Below are positions 52,673 to 62,467 of a stretch of DNA of 64,000 nt, in pieces (the first letter of the stretch is position 1; the number at the start of each line of letters is the position of its first letter). A program made the translations under genes and the position numbers. A model generated the notes under the pieces. The model was not told the DNA's origin, searched no databases, and saw nothing but the letters and a program-made list of their open reading frames with translations. Source of the stretch: Arion vulgaris (lineage: Eukaryota; Mollusca; Gastropoda; Stylommatophora; Arionidae); the NCBI GenBank assembly GCA_020796225.1, contig CM036754.1:69773940-69837939 (forward strand). The letters run 5' to 3'.

Positions 52673-53397
52673 ATCTGCTTCGAACGCTCCTTAACCACTC
52701 TTTGGGATTTGTGATCCGAGCCTAAGAGCGTTTGTACGTTGGGTTAGTTATGCGACTACAAGTAGGCCAATACATCCAATTTATCCGAAGTTTTTTATTT
52801 ACTAGGGTAGCTTCCCTAGGCCCCTACCTCAGTCGCCTCATACGACATGCCTTGTAGTTAGTTTATTCCTTTCGAGCCAAAGGCGGCACATAGGACAGAG
52901 GTTTTAGATCTCCATGTGATACGGTTCTTTGCTAGCAGTTGGAGATCTTGTATGGTTTACATCCCAATAGTTTACTTTCTTGTTGGATGGTTCTTCGAAG
53001 AGTGGTCTTTATAGTCTTCCACGTTTTCTTTTCCCAACTGGTGACCACATAAGGACTTGTCGATTTAGTTTCTTTTCGTCTGATCTAAGAACATGACCTA
53101 AATATTTCCACCTTCGTTTCCTAATAATATTTGATACGGGTTGTTGGTGTGTTCTATCTCTCACTGTGTTGTTAGAACGAAATCACTCCATTTTACTTTA
53201 ATAATTTTCGTAGACATTTATTCTCAAAGCTGTCAGTTTCTTATCAATTTTCTTTGTTGATTTCCAACTTTCACAACCGTAGGTCAGTACAGGAATCACA
53301 CATGACCTAAATAATTTAACTTTTGTGCATATACTAAGGTCTTGAGATTGCCAGATATTCGTTAATTTAGTGAAGGCACTTGTAGATGGCAGTGTTA
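52673..53397 (-). mobile_element. SINE-D, split by LINE and by a DNA transposon
   Basis: The SINE (minus) is 52673-52857, 53379-53397 and 56310-56345: CTTCGAACGCTCC, AGCCTAAGAGCGTTTGTACG, ATACGACATGCCTTGTAG, then GATGGCAGTGTTA, then TTTCCTCCCCTTGCGAGCCC. Joining the pieces recreates the order of the intact copy at 28652-28893. First a LINE, then a Tc1/mariner element entered. Confidence 0.85.
52858..53378 (-). mobile_element. LINE relic inside SINE-D, 7-bp TSD
   Basis: Minus strand reads FTKLTNIWQSQDLSICTKVK, LFRSCVIPVLTYGCESWKST, KKIDKKLTALRINVYENY, NIIRKRRWKYLGHVLRSDEK, LNRQVLMWSPVGKRKRGR, then a degraded 3' end. CTTGTAG occurs at 52851-52857 and 53379-53385. It has one stop in the C-terminal part. 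It is the most complete thumb-plus-C-terminus outside LINE-vii. Confidence 0.87.
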
Positions 53398-53503
53398 TAG
53401 TCTGTCCATTAATTCGTGAGCACGTTTGAAATTGATTTTCTCGAAAACTACCTGTTGGATCTCAGTGATTTTTGCAAGCAGCCTTAGAATATCCATGACG
53501 CTA
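53398..53503. repeat. Left 106-bp terminal inverted repeat
   Basis: TAGTCTGTCCATTAATTCG ... ATATCCATGACGCTA. 103 of 106 positions match the right end in inverse orientation. Confidence 0.96.
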
Positions 53504-53839
53504 GAGAAATATTTTTTCCAAGAAAATTTGATGTAGTTTGAAATATTTCTTCTTCAGGTTATATTAAAATCAACCTCACCGGATTGTACACAATAGTAAC
53601 AGATCTACGTACACAGACGCGTTGTTCTAAAAATACATTATGGTAACATTGAAATATCGTGAGTAAACAACAATTTCACGAATTCCCGTGCACCTAACCA
53701 GGTCGACTTTGAAAGCGGAAAGCATATGACGTTATAATTGGGATACCGTTGTATAGTTATAGGTGTATCTCGCTATTTGTATGAAGCTATTGTATCATAT
53801 TTTTGGCTTATCAAAACTGACATTGATATCACATTCATA

Positions 53840-55062
53840 ATGAGTCTGAAGTGCACATTTATAACAATGCAGAAGGTTACAGTTTTACTATACCAACACT
53901 TCCGTAGGGAATCTAAGAGAGGTCATCTATATTGCGATATTCATAACCCTGAGAAATGAACGCAACTGGCGCTTGGTCTGAATAGAGAATCTTTTCCCGA
54001 TGGATTAAACAGGACACAAAGTGCACTAATGTCAAGCAAGGAAGGAAAGAACAATTGACGACTTTGACATAGATGTCATAAGACAGGAGCTCTTGAAAAT
54101 GTTTGCGACAAATTAACTTGTTACTCTCAGGAAACTGAAATTAAAACTGCAATCAGATTGCAGCATAGACATTCTAAAAGTACTCTATGGAAAATTGTAA
54201 GAGCCGCCGGCTTCACCTTCAGAAAAACTATAGGTGGCAGGAATATTATTTGTGAAAAGCCACATTTAATTGCTGCCCGAAGTAAATACCTGAGGCAGAT
54301 CAGTGAGCGGCGGAGTCAAGGCTATGATATTGTATATTTGGACGAATCCTGGGTCAATGCTCACCACACCAATGCTAAAGAATGGCAATCAGTAGACGGT
54401 GAACAGAAAAAAAATAACAAGCAGCAAAGGCCAGCGTATTATACTAACACATGCAGGAAGCAGTGAAGAAGGTCTTGTCCATGACGCTGGACTTATTTTC
54501 CAATCAAAAGTACCGACGGTAGGGACTACCACACGAAATGAATGGACATATTTTCAGGCACTGGATGGAGAAAGATCTACTTCCAATTCTAAACAGACCA
54601 TCATGCTTGGTAATGGATAATGCATCCTATCACAACGCAGTATCAGCGGAAGACAAAGTACCAACTGCATCAAATACAAAAGATCAAATTAGGACTTGGC
54701 TTGCTAAGGAAAATGTCAGCTTCGATGATACATATTTGAAACCCGAGTTGTTGCACCTGGTGAGGATGACAAATAAGACAAAGGTGTTTCATATTGACAA
54801 AATCATTGCGGAATACGGCCACACGTCTTTGCGACTACCTCCATATCATGCTCACCTCAATCCGATAGAGCTTGTCTGGGCTAAAGTAAAAGGGCAAGTT
54901 GCCGAACAGAACAGGACGTTTAAAATGTGTGATGTTGAAGTTCTGACACGTGAGTCCCTCTCAATGATAGACATGCAGTTCTGGAAGAAGTGTGTTGAAC
55001 ATGTGCTCCGAGAGGAAGACGAGTACTGGCAACGAGATGGATTACAATTTGTCAGCCAGTAA
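53840..55062 (+). pseudogene. IS630/Tc1/mariner-type transposase, disrupted
   Basis: A DDE transposase for cut-and-paste transposition. N-terminal region (from about 53840: VTVLLYQHFRRESKRGH, then in another frame DFDIDVIRQELLKMFATN, a stop, and LVTLRKLKLKLQSDC) is broken. The catalytic part reads LWKIVRAAGFTFRKTIGGRN, YDIVYLDESWVNAHH (first Asp), SCLVMDNASYHN (second Asp), LRLPPYHAHLNPIELVW (Glu), ending VSQ then TAA at 55062. Second Asp to Glu spacing is 83 residues, unusually long for Tc1/mariner. Two +1 frameshifts lie near 54405-54412 (an A8 run) and 54510. All three acidic residues survive. It cannot be made as one protein. Confidence 0.9.
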
Positions 55063-55111
55063 CAATTATCAACCTCATGGAATCGTCAGATTCGGGATGA
55101 TACAAATCATT

Positions 55112-55912
55112 TTTTGATTCTTCTTCTTCTTTGTCGTCACACTGCTACCGGTTGTTGCCCAGTGTCGTGGTTTTCTGTTTTTGTCTTGCGCTGTTCTGGT
55201 GGCTTGTGTGATTGTTATCTTTGCTCTTTCACAGGATGCTGCCACGCCATCTAACCATCTTTTCCGTGGTCTTCCTCTTGCCTTCTTTCCCGATGTTCTG
55301 TTGTAGAAGGCTCTGTATACTGTGGAGTTTGGATGCATTCTTATTAAGTGGCCAAACCACTTCATTCTTTGTTTATCTATATAATTCAAGCACGGTTTTG
55401 TGCCAACTTTCTTTCTTATGCTGATGTTGGTGATTCTGTCTTTTCTTGTGTTGTTGTAACTTTTCGCAGGCAACGCATTTCACATGTAGTTATTTTTGTG
55501 ACTGTGCTTTGCTCAATGTCCATGTTTGGCTCTGGTAACACAAAGTAGGTATAAAATGCTGTTGATCATTTGTTTCTTAGCTGCCTGTGAAATTTTGGGT
55601 GCCTTAACAATGGGGCTAGCTGGTAGGTTACAGCATTTGCTTTTTGTACTCTAGCCTCTATCTCTCTATCTAGTTTTCCGTCTTCTGTGAATATGTTTCC
55701 TAAGTATTTGAATTCTTTCACTTGGTTTATTTTAGTGCCATTGACATGGATGTCTAGATTATTATGTTTTCTTCCCATATTCATTATTTCTGTTTTAGTG
55801 TTGTTGATTTTCATGTCATGTTTCACACAATTATTGTTCAAAGTGTCAATATGATGTTGTAGATCTTGTTCATTTGATGTTCCATATCCAAATGCGTCTA
55901 CCATCATACAAT
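55112..55912 (-). mobile_element. LINE-vii, longest copy, nested in the transposon
   Basis: Minus strand, 5' to 3': DLQHHIDTLNNNCVKHDMKI, NNTKTEIMNMGRK, EFKYLGNIFTEDGKLDREIE, VQKANAVTYQLAPLLRHP (end of the palm and the thumb), a degenerate LCYQSQTWTLSKAQS segment, then RITNISIRKKVGTKPCLNYI, MKWFGHLIRM, SGKKARGRPRKRWLDGV and a final (GAA)n tail at 55115-55130. The YADD-type motif is replaced by VDAFGYG. Frameshift near 55500-55560. Its right junction is near 55905-55915; ATACAA words on both sides are a possible TSD. Confidence 0.88.
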
Positions 55913-56203
55913 TTGTGGTGAAGTTAAGACACCCTGGGGTCTAATGGTGACCGAAGGAGAGGACTAACTGTTGCATATTGTATCCAAGTTCACGATTGCA
56001 CATAAAGGACAACACAATTAATTACTTGACCTATCAAGTTAATATGGAGATACACCTATGAATAGAATTGACATGGACAAATTCTAGAGATTACTGTAAA
56101 ATCTAAAATTTGAGCCCCTGTATTTGCAATTGTCATAAAGATCAAAGGAATTCGCCGATGTGCAAAATCCGTAGCATCTATGAACTACTGGTTAGCTTTA
56201 TTT

Positions 56204-56309
56204 TAGCGTCATGGATATTCTAAGGCTGCATGCAAAAATCACTGAGATCCAAAAGGTAGTTTTCGAGAAAATCAATTTCAAACGTGCTCACGAATTAATA
56301 GACAGACTA
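56204..56309. repeat. Right 106-bp terminal inverted repeat
   Basis: TAGCGTCATGGATATTC ... AATAGACAGACTA. The differences from the left end are at positions 10, 57 and 80 of the repeat. Confidence 0.96.
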
Positions 56310-56345
56310 TAATATTATTTCCTCCCCTTGCGAGCCCCGGCTACA
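56310..56345 (-). mobile_element. SINE-D, 5' head cut off by the transposon
   Basis: TATTTCCTCCCCTTGCGAGC and CCGGCTACACAC correspond to the SINE-D head complement; it continues the SINE of 52673-53397. Confidence 0.75.
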
Positions 56346-56348
56346 CAC

Positions 56349-56615
56349 TGTCGCAGATAGAGTTATAATATATCATACTGTTCATGGAAGGCGAGATTGA
56401 AGACAATCAAGACGACGATAGTAACTGGACATTACAGGAATAATGAATTCAACGATGGAGTAGGCAAGAGAACTGGCTAGAGATCAAGAGTATTTCAGAC
56501 TTGCTATTAAGAGATAAAGTTTCTGCAATATTTCATGAACTTATCTTCTTCGAACGCTCCATATCGACCACTTGTTAACCACTCTCTGTGATTTGTAAAT
56601 GATCTGAGCCTAATA
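56349..56615. mobile_element. LINE fragment 'X' copy 2 with SINE-D 3' end
   Basis: 56349-56535 matches 52494-52672 (GTTCATGGAAGGCGAGATTG, AACGATGGAGTAGGCAAGAG). At the same point it is followed by SINE-D minus (TCTTCTTCGAACGCTCCATA, GATCTGAGCCTAAT to 56612). The arrangement X+SINE-D is thus a tandem duplication, later pulled ~3.8 kb apart by insertions. Confidence 0.75.
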
Positions 56616-57130
56616 AAACAAATTACGGAGTAAAAAAAAATTAATTTATAAATTGTATTTTTTAAAAATAATTTAATTTTAAAGTTATAGTTGTTCACGT
56701 TAATTTCGTTTTTCTTCAGATAGTTGTTCACATTAATTTCGTTTTTCGTCAGATAGTTGTTCACATTAATTTCGTTTTTCATCAGATAGTTGTTCACGTT
56801 AATTTCGTTCTTCGTCAGATAGTTTTATTATAGAACAAAAAGAAATTCATATTTTCATGAATTCAATGTGTCTATGATTTTTGTTGTACAGAATCACGTC
56901 TTCTATCTCGTTATGTTCTTGTATATGTTTCTTGATAAAGTCGTTTTGTTCGATACGTCGCAGTATTTTCTTAATACTTTCTAATGAAACCTTACTTCGT
57001 ATTTACGTATATTATTCAAGGACACTTAAGGGTACTTTAAACTTACTTCACAAACTTGAGTATACTTGAGTGTTAAGTGCTAGCGATGAAAACATGTCTT
57101 TAAAACATCACGACAAAGCAAAAAAAACAG
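56616..57130. other. AT-rich with one array
   Basis: Apart from the 56690-56825 repeat no feature recognised. Confidence 0.5.
56690..56825. repeat. 33-bp tandem repeat, four copies
   Basis: Units of AGATAGTTGTTCACATTAAT plus TTCGTTTTTCGTC; minus-strand 11-residue period NNYLTKNEINV is a by-product. Confidence 0.93.
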
Positions 57131-57289
57131 TATACAGTGATACAACGCATAGCCTTTGCTAAGGCTAACATGGATATATATATATATATATATGTGTATA
57201 TTCACTACGTGTGTCCATATGCGTGCGCCCTATATACGTGTATCCTTGTATGTATCTCCGTCTATGTGTGTACCTCATCGCGTGTCACT

Positions 57290-57560
57290 ATAATTGTATC
57301 CCTCTACGTGTGTCCCTGTCTCTCTACCCGCGTCCTCTATATGCCCCGACTACTTGATCCCTCTATGTTTCTTGTACTATGAGTGTCCCTCTACGTGTGT
57401 CCCTATAAGTGTGTTCCCCTACGTGTGTCTCTCTAAGTCTGTCCCTCAACGTGTGTCTCTCTACGTGTGTTCCTCAACGTGTGTCTCTCTACGTGTGTCC
57501 CTCTACGCGTGTCCCTCTACGTGTGTCCCTCAACGTGTGTCCCTATACGTGTCTCCCTCT
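57290..57560. repeat. ~14-bp tandem repeat
   Basis: Degenerate units of GTGTCCCTCTACGT, about 17, starting from less regular DNA near 57215. Confidence 0.9.
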
Positions 57561-57599
57561 GCAATAGCTCGATATTAGAGATAGATAGCTACTAAAGAG

Positions 57600-57745
57600 C
57601 ATAACATTAAAGAAAATTAAATATTTCGGAAACATCAAACGACATGAGTGCATAGAGAAGATAATTTTGGAGGAAATGGTGCCTGGAAGAAGAATAAGAG
57701 AAAGACCTGGAAGATCTTTAGACCCGATGCACTGAAGTCTACCAT
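57600..57745 (+). mobile_element. LINE C-terminal relic
   Basis: Reads ITLKKIKYFGNIKRHECIEK, IILEEMVPGRRIRERPGRSL, matching the YFGH..R...ME..IL.G...G.RGRGRP pattern of LINE-i and related ends. Confidence 0.65.
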
Positions 57746-57889
57746 CATTCGCTATTACACTTTGTGTGTCATTAAACATGAAGTAAACGAATGTTACTCA
57801 TTGCTGTGTATCCAGTTATTAGCATATCCCACTTGACGGTATCACATCTACTTAATTGTACTGAAGGAAACTGTCCATTTGTTTGTTCA

Positions 57890-58085
57890 TTCATATATAT
57901 ATATATATGAAAGGAAAAAAAGTAAGAAGACACACATATATATATGTGTGTGTGTGTGTGTTTATTTGGACGTGTGTGTGAGTGTGATCACTCCACGCAC
58001 GAAAATGAACACACACACACACATTCTCTCTCTCTATATATATATATACACGGGTATATATACGGGTATACATGTATATATTACA
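57890..58085. repeat. Cluster of simple repeats
   Basis: In sequence: (AT)n, (GT)n at 57943-57961, (AC)n at 58009-58021, (CT)n, (AT)n and ACGGGTATATAT repeats. Confidence 0.92.
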
Positions 58086-58093
58086 CCCATGTG

Positions 58094-58352
58094 TTGCCGT
58101 GTCTCTCAAGGGAAGCACATAATAATGACACTGTGACCTACAAGGTATGTCGTAAGAGCCGACTGAGGTAGGGGTCTAGGGAAGCTACACTAGTAAATAA
58201 AAAGCGTCGCAGGAATCGGATGTGCTGGCCTACTTGTAGGAGCATAACTGGCACAACGCACAATCACTCTTAGGCTCAGATCACATACAACTCACAAAGA
58301 GTGATTTAACAAGTGGTGGATATTCAGCGTTCGAAGTAGAAGAAGAAGACTT
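58094..58352 (+). mobile_element. SINE-D, near full length
   Basis: GTGTTGCCGTGTCTCTCAAG head, CTACAAGGTATGTCGTAAGA, GAAGCTACACTAGTAAATAA, ACTCTTAGGCTCAGATCACA, GCGTTCGAAGTAGAAGAAGA tail. Confidence 0.92.
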
Positions 58353-58587
58353 AGTCTTGACACATAAAATGTCGTCTCTGACTGATTTTTGCGTTGTGGT
58401 TTTCTTTCCTTATCACCAGTGTTCCATGTGACCTTTTCCTTTCTTTTACATTTGAAGTCGGTTGAAAATGTAGAAGAAAAACAGTGACGTGTTAGTTGGT
58501 ATATATTTTATTTGATATCATTGGCGAGATAATAAAGATGAAAGAAACTGACAGTTGATAAGTATTTAGAAGTGGTATGGAGATGAA

Positions 58588-58598
58588 GTGTGTATATA

Positions 58599-58650
<52 letters not shown>
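58588..58650. repeat. (TA)n microsatellite
   Basis: About 30 dinucleotides with one ATTA break. Confidence 0.96.
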
Positions 58651-58653
<3 letters not shown>

Positions 58654-58974
58654 ACAGCTCGGAAATGATGAAATCAGTTCCTGAGTGGAAATGCGTGATG
58701 TTTTTCAAAGAAAACTGTAAATTATAATTGTGATGTGCTAATGAGATCTTATCAAAACACGAAGTCATGATTTTTACAATGAACAATCTCAAGACATAGA
58801 GACGTTTTAACCTAAAAACCTTTAAAAGGCAAATGATGCAAGATGTTCTTTTGATAAAGTGCATCCTCTTGAGGACATTATTCAAGTTGTGTGCTAATTA
58901 TATGATATAAAGCCTGCTAAAGAACAGATAAGAAAGGTTGATGGTAAACTCTGGTTGATATGGAGTCTGGTAAA

Positions 58975-59220
58975 GAATAAATTACCTTGAGAAGAAATGA
59001 TCAAAGAATATCAAAGCAGGCATTGAAGTGGAATGCAGAGGTTCAAGAAAAGAGAACGATTTAAAGAGATCCTGAAACGAACTTTACTTAGAGAGGAAAG
59101 AAATATTGGTCTCAGTACCATGGAAGAGATTGAGTGAGTTTCCCAGGATAGAGTGGCATGGAAAAATGTCTTACAGGCTCTATGTAACGTATAACGGTAC
59201 GAGAGGAATTATTCTTATTA
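58975..59220 (+). mobile_element. LINE-ii 3' end
   Basis: LRRNDQRISKQALKWNAE, after frameshift RDPETNFT/LLREERNIGLSTMEEI, VAWKNVLQALCNV then TACGAGAGGAATTATTCTTA. Collinear with 29280-29535. Confidence 0.82.
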
Positions 59221-59329
59221 GTATTAAGGAATAAATAAACAAAAATTAATGGTAAACTGATGGACTCACATCCACGTCATTATCACACTTCGCAAGGAAG
59301 ATATGAAGGAAAGCAGCGGTTGTAGAATC

Positions 59330-59595
59330 AGAGATGCAGAGATGCAGAGATGCAGAGATGCAGAGATGGTCAAGGAGAATTTCACATAGGGAGACATTGA
59401 TGTATAGGCGAATATGACAGCTGTATATCATTTGCGTATCTCATGAAGTTTTACAGTAGTTATTTGCGTATCTCATGAAGTTTTACAGTAGTTATTTGCG
59501 TATCTCATGAAGTTTTACAGTAGTTATTTGCTTATCTCATCAAGTTTTACAGTAGTTATTTGCGTATCTCATCAAGTTTTACAGTAGTTATTTGC
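59330..59595. repeat. Two small arrays
   Basis: 59331-59368: GATGCAGA repeats of 9 bp. 59432-59595: five 33-bp units of ATTTGCGTATCTCATGAAGT plus TTTACAGTAGTT. Confidence 0.92.
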
Positions 59596-59611
59596 GTTCG
59601 TGTTTTGCTGG

Positions 59612-59852
59612 GGCTAGTAAGGAAAGCAAATAATAGTAACACTGCGACCTACAAGGCATGTCGTAAGAGGCGACTTAGTTAGAGGCCTAGGGAAGCTACC
59701 TGAATAAATAAAAAACATCGCGGACATCTGATTTGCTGGCATACTTGTATGCGCATAGCTGGCACAACGTACACTCGCTCTTAGGCTTGGATCACATACA
59801 AATCACAAAAGTGGTTAACAAGTGGTCGATATGGAGCGTTTAAAGAAGAAGA
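59612..59852 (+). mobile_element. SINE-D, near full length
   Basis: GTAACACTGCGACCTACAAG, GCATGTCGTAAGAGGCGACT, GCTTGGATCACATACAAATC, GATATGGAGCGTTTAAAGAA, GAAGAAAG tail. Confidence 0.92.
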
Positions 59853-60062
59853 AAGTAGTTAAAGATTGTAATATTGCTGGCACAAGCACAGACATATTAA
59901 GCAATACAATGCTACAACTGAATACAGAAATAGAATGTAATCGATCGGGAGAAGCAGGTAACGTTGTTCGGGAACCGATCATACTGGAATGAAACATAAG
60001 TTGGCTACTGCAAATTTTGTGGAAAAAAACACATTAATGCGTTTTCGTAATGAAAATGAAAA

Positions 60063-60303
60063 TCATGGCATATCCTTTACAGAACGTAGCCATCAACCAC
60101 AGTAAATGAGATGTTGATTTTTCTAGGTACAACTTATGCGTTCAATAGTTTGCCATTGCTTTCTGAACGGTGAGGTATATTTTACCTTTTGTAAAAATCC
60201 CACAGAAACGAATTTGCTTCTAAACTTGCCCACCGTGGGGTTTGAACCAGATACGCTTGGGTTTGTGATTGAGCTCACTACCGCTTGAGCTACAGACGCT
60301 CAC
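60063..60303 (-). mobile_element. SINE-B, divergent subfamily
   Basis: Minus orientation; same layout as other SINE-B but about 75% similar: GGCATATCCTTTACAGAACG, TTTGCCATTGCTTTCTGAAC, B box complement GGGTTTGAACCAGA, head complement CTTGAGCTACAGACGC. A head fragment of this subfamily also lies at 34383-34418. Confidence 0.78.
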
Positions 60304-60424
60304 GTTTTCTTAATACCGATTCATAAAGTTATGCTATTTGCTAAAAAATACATGCATTTTTATTGAAATCTTGTTTGGATATAGACTACTGTTTCTGACA
60401 TTAAAAGGAGATCCCTAGTGGCTA

Positions 60425-60810
60425 GGGGGATGGTTAACCCACACTGTTGCCACACTGTTACCGAGTTGTTACCCAGTGAGTTGTTTTATTATATTGTCTT
60501 GCTCTGCTCTAGTGGCCTGGGTGATGGTTACACCACACTGTTACCGAGTTGTTACCCAGTGAGTTGTTTTATTATATTGTCTTGTGCTGTTCTAGTGGCT
60601 AGGGGGATGGTTACACCACACTGTTACCGAGTTGTTACCCAGTGAGTTGTTTTATTTGATTGTCTTGTGCTGCTCTAGTGGCCTAGGGTGATTGTTATTT
60701 TTGCCTTTTTGACAGGATTATGCTATGTTTTATATCAATCTTTTGGTGGTTTTTCTCTCATCCTCTTTCCTGATCTTCTGTTCTCTTGTAGAAGACTATC
60801 CAAGGCTCGA
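60425..60810 (-). mobile_element. LINE-vii 3' end with a three-copy expansion
   Basis: GATTATGCTATGTTTTATAT and CTTGTAGAAGACTATCCAAG correspond to LINE-vii at 13135-13215. The segment CACACTGTTACCGAGTTGTT, ACCCAGTGAGTTGTTTTATT, CTTGTGCTGTTCTAGTGGC is tandemly tripled (period ~83-90 bp, 60418-60675). Confidence 0.8.
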
Positions 60811-61089
60811 AATCAGAATCTAGAGTGTATTTTTTTCGGAACACAGTAGATCGGAGAATGAGTCACTTTTTAGAGAGTTATAGAGAATCACTGATACGTA
60901 AAGGCAACAGGTTTAACACATCATTCGTTTAACACATCATTCGTTTAACACATCATTCAACGTGTGTCGTTGGTCATAGAACAATGCGTAACTAAAACGA
61001 TATTCAAAAGCGTTACACAGGATATGAGAGCGAGCTGTTTTCTTTCTTTAGGATATATCAAATTATTCTTACAGTGTCTGAAACAAAGA

Positions 61090-61275
61090 TCTAAAGGCCG
61101 AGAATTATCTTCACTGCACCGGATTTCCCTATAGGACTAAAAAATTGGCACGTCATCAGCCGCATGTGTTGCACAAAGCACGAACTCCGTAGCTCCAGCA
61201 GTAATCCTAAGCATCTCATGAAAAAAGCACATATGACTTGAAGCCACAACCTTCAGATCTATTTGGGACTGCTGA
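61090..61275 (-). mobile_element. SINE-E fragment
   Basis: Minus orientation: TTCACTGCACCGGATTTCCC, GCACAAAGCACGAACTCCGT, AGCTCCAGCAGTAATCCTA. The tRNA-like head is degraded. Confidence 0.78.
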
Positions 61276-61279
61276 CTTG

Positions 61280-61625
61280 TAGTGTTTGGTGGGGACAATC
61301 AAAGGCTAGCGGAGCAAACCGTACACAAAACTGGACGGAAGGCAAATCAAGTAGTCCATAAAAAACGGGTTAGCTGGGCAGATGACGCTCATCAACCCGG
61401 GAGGGCAGGTCGTCTAAGGGTCGCTACCCTAAAAGAAAATAGCAAGCTGCTGCTTTGTAGCTTGGCTGAGAACAGCAAAAGGCTTATGAGAGCGAACCTA
61501 GTAAACGCTGGTTGCAATCGGACACTTCACCGAAGGACAAGCAATAGAGCTCCAAATGGTACTCAACGTTGCGACGCAAAATTGCATTCTTGGCAAAGGC
61601 TGTGTATACATCACAATTAGAATGA
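61280..61625. other. Unassigned stretch with a 112-codon frame
   Basis: GC-richer than its surroundings, open at 61282-61620 (basic, Arg- and Asn-rich). No motif recognised. CATCAACCCGGGAGGGCAGG could belong to another decayed retroelement. I make no functional call. Confidence 0.3.
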
Positions 61626-61639
61626 TAAACATGGCCGAA

Positions 61640-61692
61640 AAAGAACGTACGTGCGAGAGAGAGACAGAGAGAGACAGAGAGAGAAAGAGATC
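61640..61692. repeat. (GAGACA)n simple repeat
   Basis: GAGAGACAGAGAGAGACAGA-type purine run. Confidence 0.85.
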
Positions 61693-61998
61693 TACTTTGG
61701 CAAATGTCTTAATCCTTTCGCCATAGATCCCCCTCTCACGGTGTATTTCCGGTCAGTCAGATTCGACTGGTTATGCCTTCCCTTCACTCTCATACGCTCT
61801 ATCGGTTGTGTTACATTTGTATCATTGTCTACAACTTTACTTCGATACTTAACACGAATCTGTACTTTCATGTGAAGTCATGCGATGTAAGGAAGCCATG
61901 CGATATAAGGAAGTCTACAGATCTGAGGTGGACTGTGTAGGATTTGGTCTGGGTAAAACTGAATAAACTTGTGATATGAACAAAAACAAGCATATGGC

Positions 61999-62163
61999 CA
62001 GTGGCGGCTCGTCATTAAGGGCCAGTGGGGCCGGGACCCACCAAAAATAATGTGCAACATGTATTTATTATTGTATAAATTAAAACATAACAACCCAAAA
62101 CCATGATTTTTCCGAAAATTTGTGTCTTGCCCCACCAATAAAAATGAGCACGAGGCGCCACTG
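61999..62163 (+). mobile_element. hAT-1 MITE with perfect 8-bp TSD
   Basis: 165 bp; CAGTGGCGGCTCGT ... GAGGCGCCACTG. CATATGGC flanks at 61991-61998 and 62164-62171. Confidence 0.96.
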
Positions 62164-62169
62164 CATATG

Positions 62170-62445
62170 GCAATTTTACAAAGTGGGTACACAATCAGTA
62201 CTAAACTTCATGAAGAAGCAACAAATTAAATGGTTCAGCCTTATAAGCAGATTACCAACAGACAGTGTACCTAAAAGAGCAATGTTGCTCCGATACAATT
62301 GATACAAAGCAAAAGGCCGGCCACCCAAAAGATGGATCTCAGAGATAACAGTGGCGACGAAAGACACTATCTACGAAGCGCACACAAGGGCCCGTTCTAG
62401 AAATCTTTTCTTAACCTAACGCTGTGAGGCACACAACGATTGAAG
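62170..62445 (+). mobile_element. LINE C-terminal relic
   Basis: Reads VGTQSVLNFMKKQQIKWFSL, ISRLPTDSVPKRAMLLRYN, a stop, AKGRPPKRWISEITVATKDT, IYEAHTRARSRNLFLT. Collinear with 34790-34945. Confidence 0.8.
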
Positions 62446-62467
62446 AAAAGAAAGAAATATACTCCTC

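Larger units (their letters stand above)
53398..56309 (+). mobile_element. Tc1/mariner-type transposon, DD83E, 106-bp TIRs
   Basis: 2912 bp including a later LINE insertion (~800 bp), so the original element was about 2.1 kb. Both termini begin TAGTCTGTC and the inverted repeats extend 106 bp (53398-53503; 56204-56309) with three mismatches. TA dinucleotides flank at 53396-53397 and 56310-56311. Encodes a broken transposase at 53840-55062. The family resembles the DD82E 'Sailor' group as I remember it; the spacing here counts as 83. Confidence 0.92.

Noticed and set aside
56507..56797. 96-codon minus frame with NNYLTKNEINV repeats
   Set aside because: Produced by a 33-bp tandem repeat; no start context or domain.
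57137..57578. Cys-rich secreted peptide (81-94 codons)
   Set aside because: Translation of a 14-bp GTGTCCCTCTACGT repeat; cysteines come from TGT codons of the repeat.
61282..61620. Host gene (112 codons, basic)
   Set aside because: No motif, no splice or promoter evidence; left as unassigned.
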